Shown here: in pieces, positions 6,286 through 7,237 of the stretch | Layout: every line of letters begins with the position of its first letter | How positions within the stretch are numbered: position 1 is the first letter of the stretch | Assembly: GCA_023434825.1 (NCBI GenBank) | Contig: JAEYSH010000228.1 | Coordinates: 1 to 7,237, forward strand | Source: Methanobacteriota archaeon | GTDB taxonomy: Archaea; Methanobacteriota; Methanobacteria; Methanobacteriales; Methanobacteriaceae | Length of the DNA stretch: 7,237 nucleotides | Direction of reading: 5' to 3' | Position numbers and translations under genes: made by a program | Notes under the pieces: generated by a model | Databases searched by the model: none | What the model was told of the DNA's origin: nothing | The model's input: only the letters and a program-made list of their open reading frames with translations

Positions 6286-6350
6286 CGAAATCTTTGATTT
6301 CGGCGCCCCAAACACAATTGTTTGAGGGCCTCTAATTTTTTACATTTTTT
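6286..6350 (+). terminator. Tandem hairpins and T-runs ending the symporter operon
   Basis: The first hairpin is CGAAATC (6286-6292), loop TTT, GATTTCG (6296-6302), a perfect 7-bp stem. The second pairs GCCCCAAACA (6305-6314) with TGTTTGAGGGC (6319-6329), ten pairs with one bulged A6325 and a CAAT loop. Two T6 runs follow (6336-6341 and 6345-6350). The layout resembles a factor-independent bacterial terminator, while archaeal termination relies mainly on the T-runs. It starts 5 bp after the symporter stop and is oriented for the plus strand. Confidence 0.7.
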
Positions 6351-6367
6351 AAATTGACTATCTAATT

Positions 6368-6778
6368 CTAACGTTTATAAACTCGGCGTGAAAACTGTGG
6401 ACAGGTTACAGGATATTTCTTTTTAGATTGCTGGTTAATTTTATCTACTATCTCAATTTCAATATCTTCGTTATTATCTGCAGAAATTGTAAACAATTCA
6501 TTTGTGAAATTAGCATTTAAAACTTCTTTTCCAAGACCCATTTCTATTTCTAAATGTTCAAAATCTCCTATATCCTCTTGAATATCAGAAATTAGTTTAG
6601 GAGATAATTTAAGTAATTTTGATGATGATTTTGTGTATTTATGCTTTGGAGTAATTAGTTTCCTGATGTAGAAAGGTGCACATCCTTCAGTGGAAGTTAA
6701 CTTACGAGCAGTCCAATAAATGCATAGGAGAAAATTTTTTTCAAACTCACTATCCCTATTTATTTTCACTGTTTGCAT
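6368..6778 (-). CDS. Hypothetical protein, 136 aa
   Basis: I do not recognise this protein. It starts MQTVKINRDSEFEKNF at an ATG preceded by a near-perfect ribosome binding site (AGGAGGT, 6784-6790, 5 nt away), which strongly supports real translation. The N-terminal half (about 12-35) has aromatic and cysteine residues in FLLCIYWTARKLTSTEGCAPFYIRKL. The middle is helical and charged, residues of about 96-112 are acidic (ADNNEDIEIEIVDK), and the C-terminus is basic with CPQFSRRVYKR. There is no signal peptide or clear membrane span. Three cysteines at about 19, 33 and 125 do not form a recognisable metal site. It is convergent with the symporter operon and seems to be a single-gene unit. The base composition matches its surroundings; it may be restricted to methanogens. 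The function is unknown. Confidence 0.75.
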   Translation of the reverse strand: MQTVKINRDSEFEKNFLLCIYWTARKLTSTEGCAPFYIRKLITPKHKYTKSSSKLLKLSPKLISDIQEDIGDFEHLEIEMGLGKEVLNANFTNELFTISADNNEDIEIEIVDKINQQSKKKYPVTCPQFSRRVYKR

Positions 6779-6783
6779 TAAAA

Positions 6784-6790
6784 ACCTCCT
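6784..6790 (-). promoter_or_regulatory. Ribosome binding site of the 136-aa hypothetical gene
   Basis: On the minus strand this reads AGGAGGT, a full match to the anti-Shine-Dalgarno core, 5 nt before the ATG at 6778. It is the main evidence that this unrecognised frame is translated. Confidence 0.8.
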
Positions 6791-6853
6791 ATTTTTTATT
6801 TAATACCAGATTAATTTAAAAATGAACTGCTAATGATATATCAAACAAAATGC

Positions 6854-6860
6854 ATTTATA
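6854..6860 (-). promoter_or_regulatory. Possible TATA box of the 136-aa hypothetical gene
   Basis: The minus strand reads TATAAAT about 75 bp before the ATG. Initiation about 25 bp downstream would give a leader of roughly 50 nt. A second A/T element, the palindrome GATATATC at 6835-6842, lies between them and could be an alternative box. Confidence 0.3.
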
Positions 6861-7083
6861 GTACCCATAAACCAAAAAATAATTTTTTCATTACATTATT
6901 CTGTATTTAATTGTATTTAAACGCCGAGAAAATAAATTAAAAAAAGAATATTAAGTATTTAATTTAATGTTATTGCACACTAACTAAATGAATGAAAAAA
7001 GTGAACTTATATTACTAATTTTATCTATTTTTATTCACCTGATGATTTAATTTTTCAAATTTAATCATACATTCTAAAGAATT

Positions 7084-7090
7084 AAAAAAA
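7084..7090 (-). terminator. T7 run, possible terminator of the truncated minus-strand gene
   Basis: On the minus strand seven T residues occur about 25 nt after the stop codon of the gene entering from the right edge. Archaeal RNA polymerase ends transcripts at such T-runs. The composition makes chance runs common. Confidence 0.35.
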
Positions 7091-7114
7091 TAATAAAGAT
7101 AATTTAAATTCCAA

Positions 7115-7237
7115 TTATTTTCTCTTAAGCTCAGCTTCAATTCTTTCAACCTGTTGACTATTATAAAGTTGTTTAGCTTTGCTCATAATTGCATTTTCAT
7201 TCACATCAAATTTCTTTTGAAGTAATGCATCTGTAAT
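7115..7237 (-). CDS. C-terminal 40 codons of an unidentified protein (5' partial)
   Basis: A minus-strand frame is open from the right window edge to a TAA at 7115-7117. It reads ITDALLQKKFDVNENAIMSK and continues with AKQLYNSQQVERIEAELKRK at the C-terminus. The tail is charged and probably helical (QQVERIEAELKRK), and codon use is like the neighbouring genes. No family is recognisable from 40 residues. The coding call rests on the open frame to the edge, the protein-like composition and a T-run shortly after the stop; an internal start at the ATG of 7184-7186 would leave too little to be a likely gene. Confidence 0.55.
   Translation of the reverse strand: MTDALLQKKFDVNENAIMSKAKQLYNSQQVERIEAELKRK

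Larger units (their letters stand above)
6779..7114. other. 336-bp AT-rich spacer without a credible gene
   Basis: Besides the leader of the 136-aa gene, this stretch holds the octamer GTATTTAA three times (6903-6910, 6913-6920, 6955-6962), the first two exactly 10 bp apart. It also holds a short G/C patch (ACGCCGAG, 6921-6928) and an A7 run at 7084-7090. The only plus-strand frame of note, a hydrophobic 20-codon frame at 6988-7050, has no ribosome binding site. No tRNA-like or repeat-array structure is seen. Confidence 0.6.

Noticed and set aside
6988..7050. Hydrophobic 20-codon plus-strand frame (MNEKSELILLILSIFIHLMI)
   Set aside because: No ribosome binding site precedes it, and such hydrophobic frames arise readily in AT-rich DNA. 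It could be reconsidered if a transcript is seen.
1..7237. CRISPR array, tRNA or rRNA genes, insertion sequences
   Set aside because: No regularly spaced repeats, cloverleaf-like segments, transposase frames or terminal inverted repeats with target duplications were seen.

Overview
The window looks like chromosomal DNA from a euryarchaeal methanogen of the Methanobacteriales, most likely Methanobacterium or a close relative. It is AT-rich and encodes an archaeal clamp-loader pair. Leaders such as GGTGAT, GGGTGA and AGGAGGT match the archaeal 16S rRNA 3' end, and the small RFC subunit closely resembles what I recall of the Methanothermobacter protein. The genus is an inference from recall, not from a search.

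Left part (1-1374): the window opens inside a plus-strand gene for a Roadblock/LC7-domain protein. Its start is missing. It continues through a very acidic linker into a C-terminal domain that appears to contain a duplicated helical unit. An AT-rich spacer follows, with a TATA-like element and a 13-bp dyad.

Replication block (1375-3799): rfcS and rfcL lie 37 bp apart on the plus strand. They encode the small and large subunits of replication factor C, the AAA+ machine that loads the PCNA sliding clamp. RfcL ends in a lysine-rich tail and a PCNA-interacting motif. Neither gene carries an intein.

Middle (3800-4462): a 116-aa hypothetical gene converges on rfcL with only 15 bp between the stop codons and a 7-bp hairpin over the junction. 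A 297-bp AT-rich divergent spacer follows. It holds three dyad elements, the best being a 28-bp near-palindrome just before the ribosome binding site of the transport operon.

Transport operon (4463-6280): a 68-aa single-membrane-span protein is followed 3 bp later by a 535-aa sodium:solute symporter of the SSS family. The small protein matches the kind of accessory subunit found beside such symporters. The operon ends in two tandem hairpins and T-runs.

Right part (6281-7237): a 136-aa hypothetical gene lies on the minus strand, then a 336-bp spacer without a credible gene, then the last 40 codons of a further minus-strand gene cut by the window edge.

Most of the window is ordinary core-genome archaeal DNA, and I see no clear new multi-gene system. 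The observations most worth following are the near-palindrome in front of the symporter operon, the domain architecture of the Roadblock protein, and the two unrecognised minus-strand genes.
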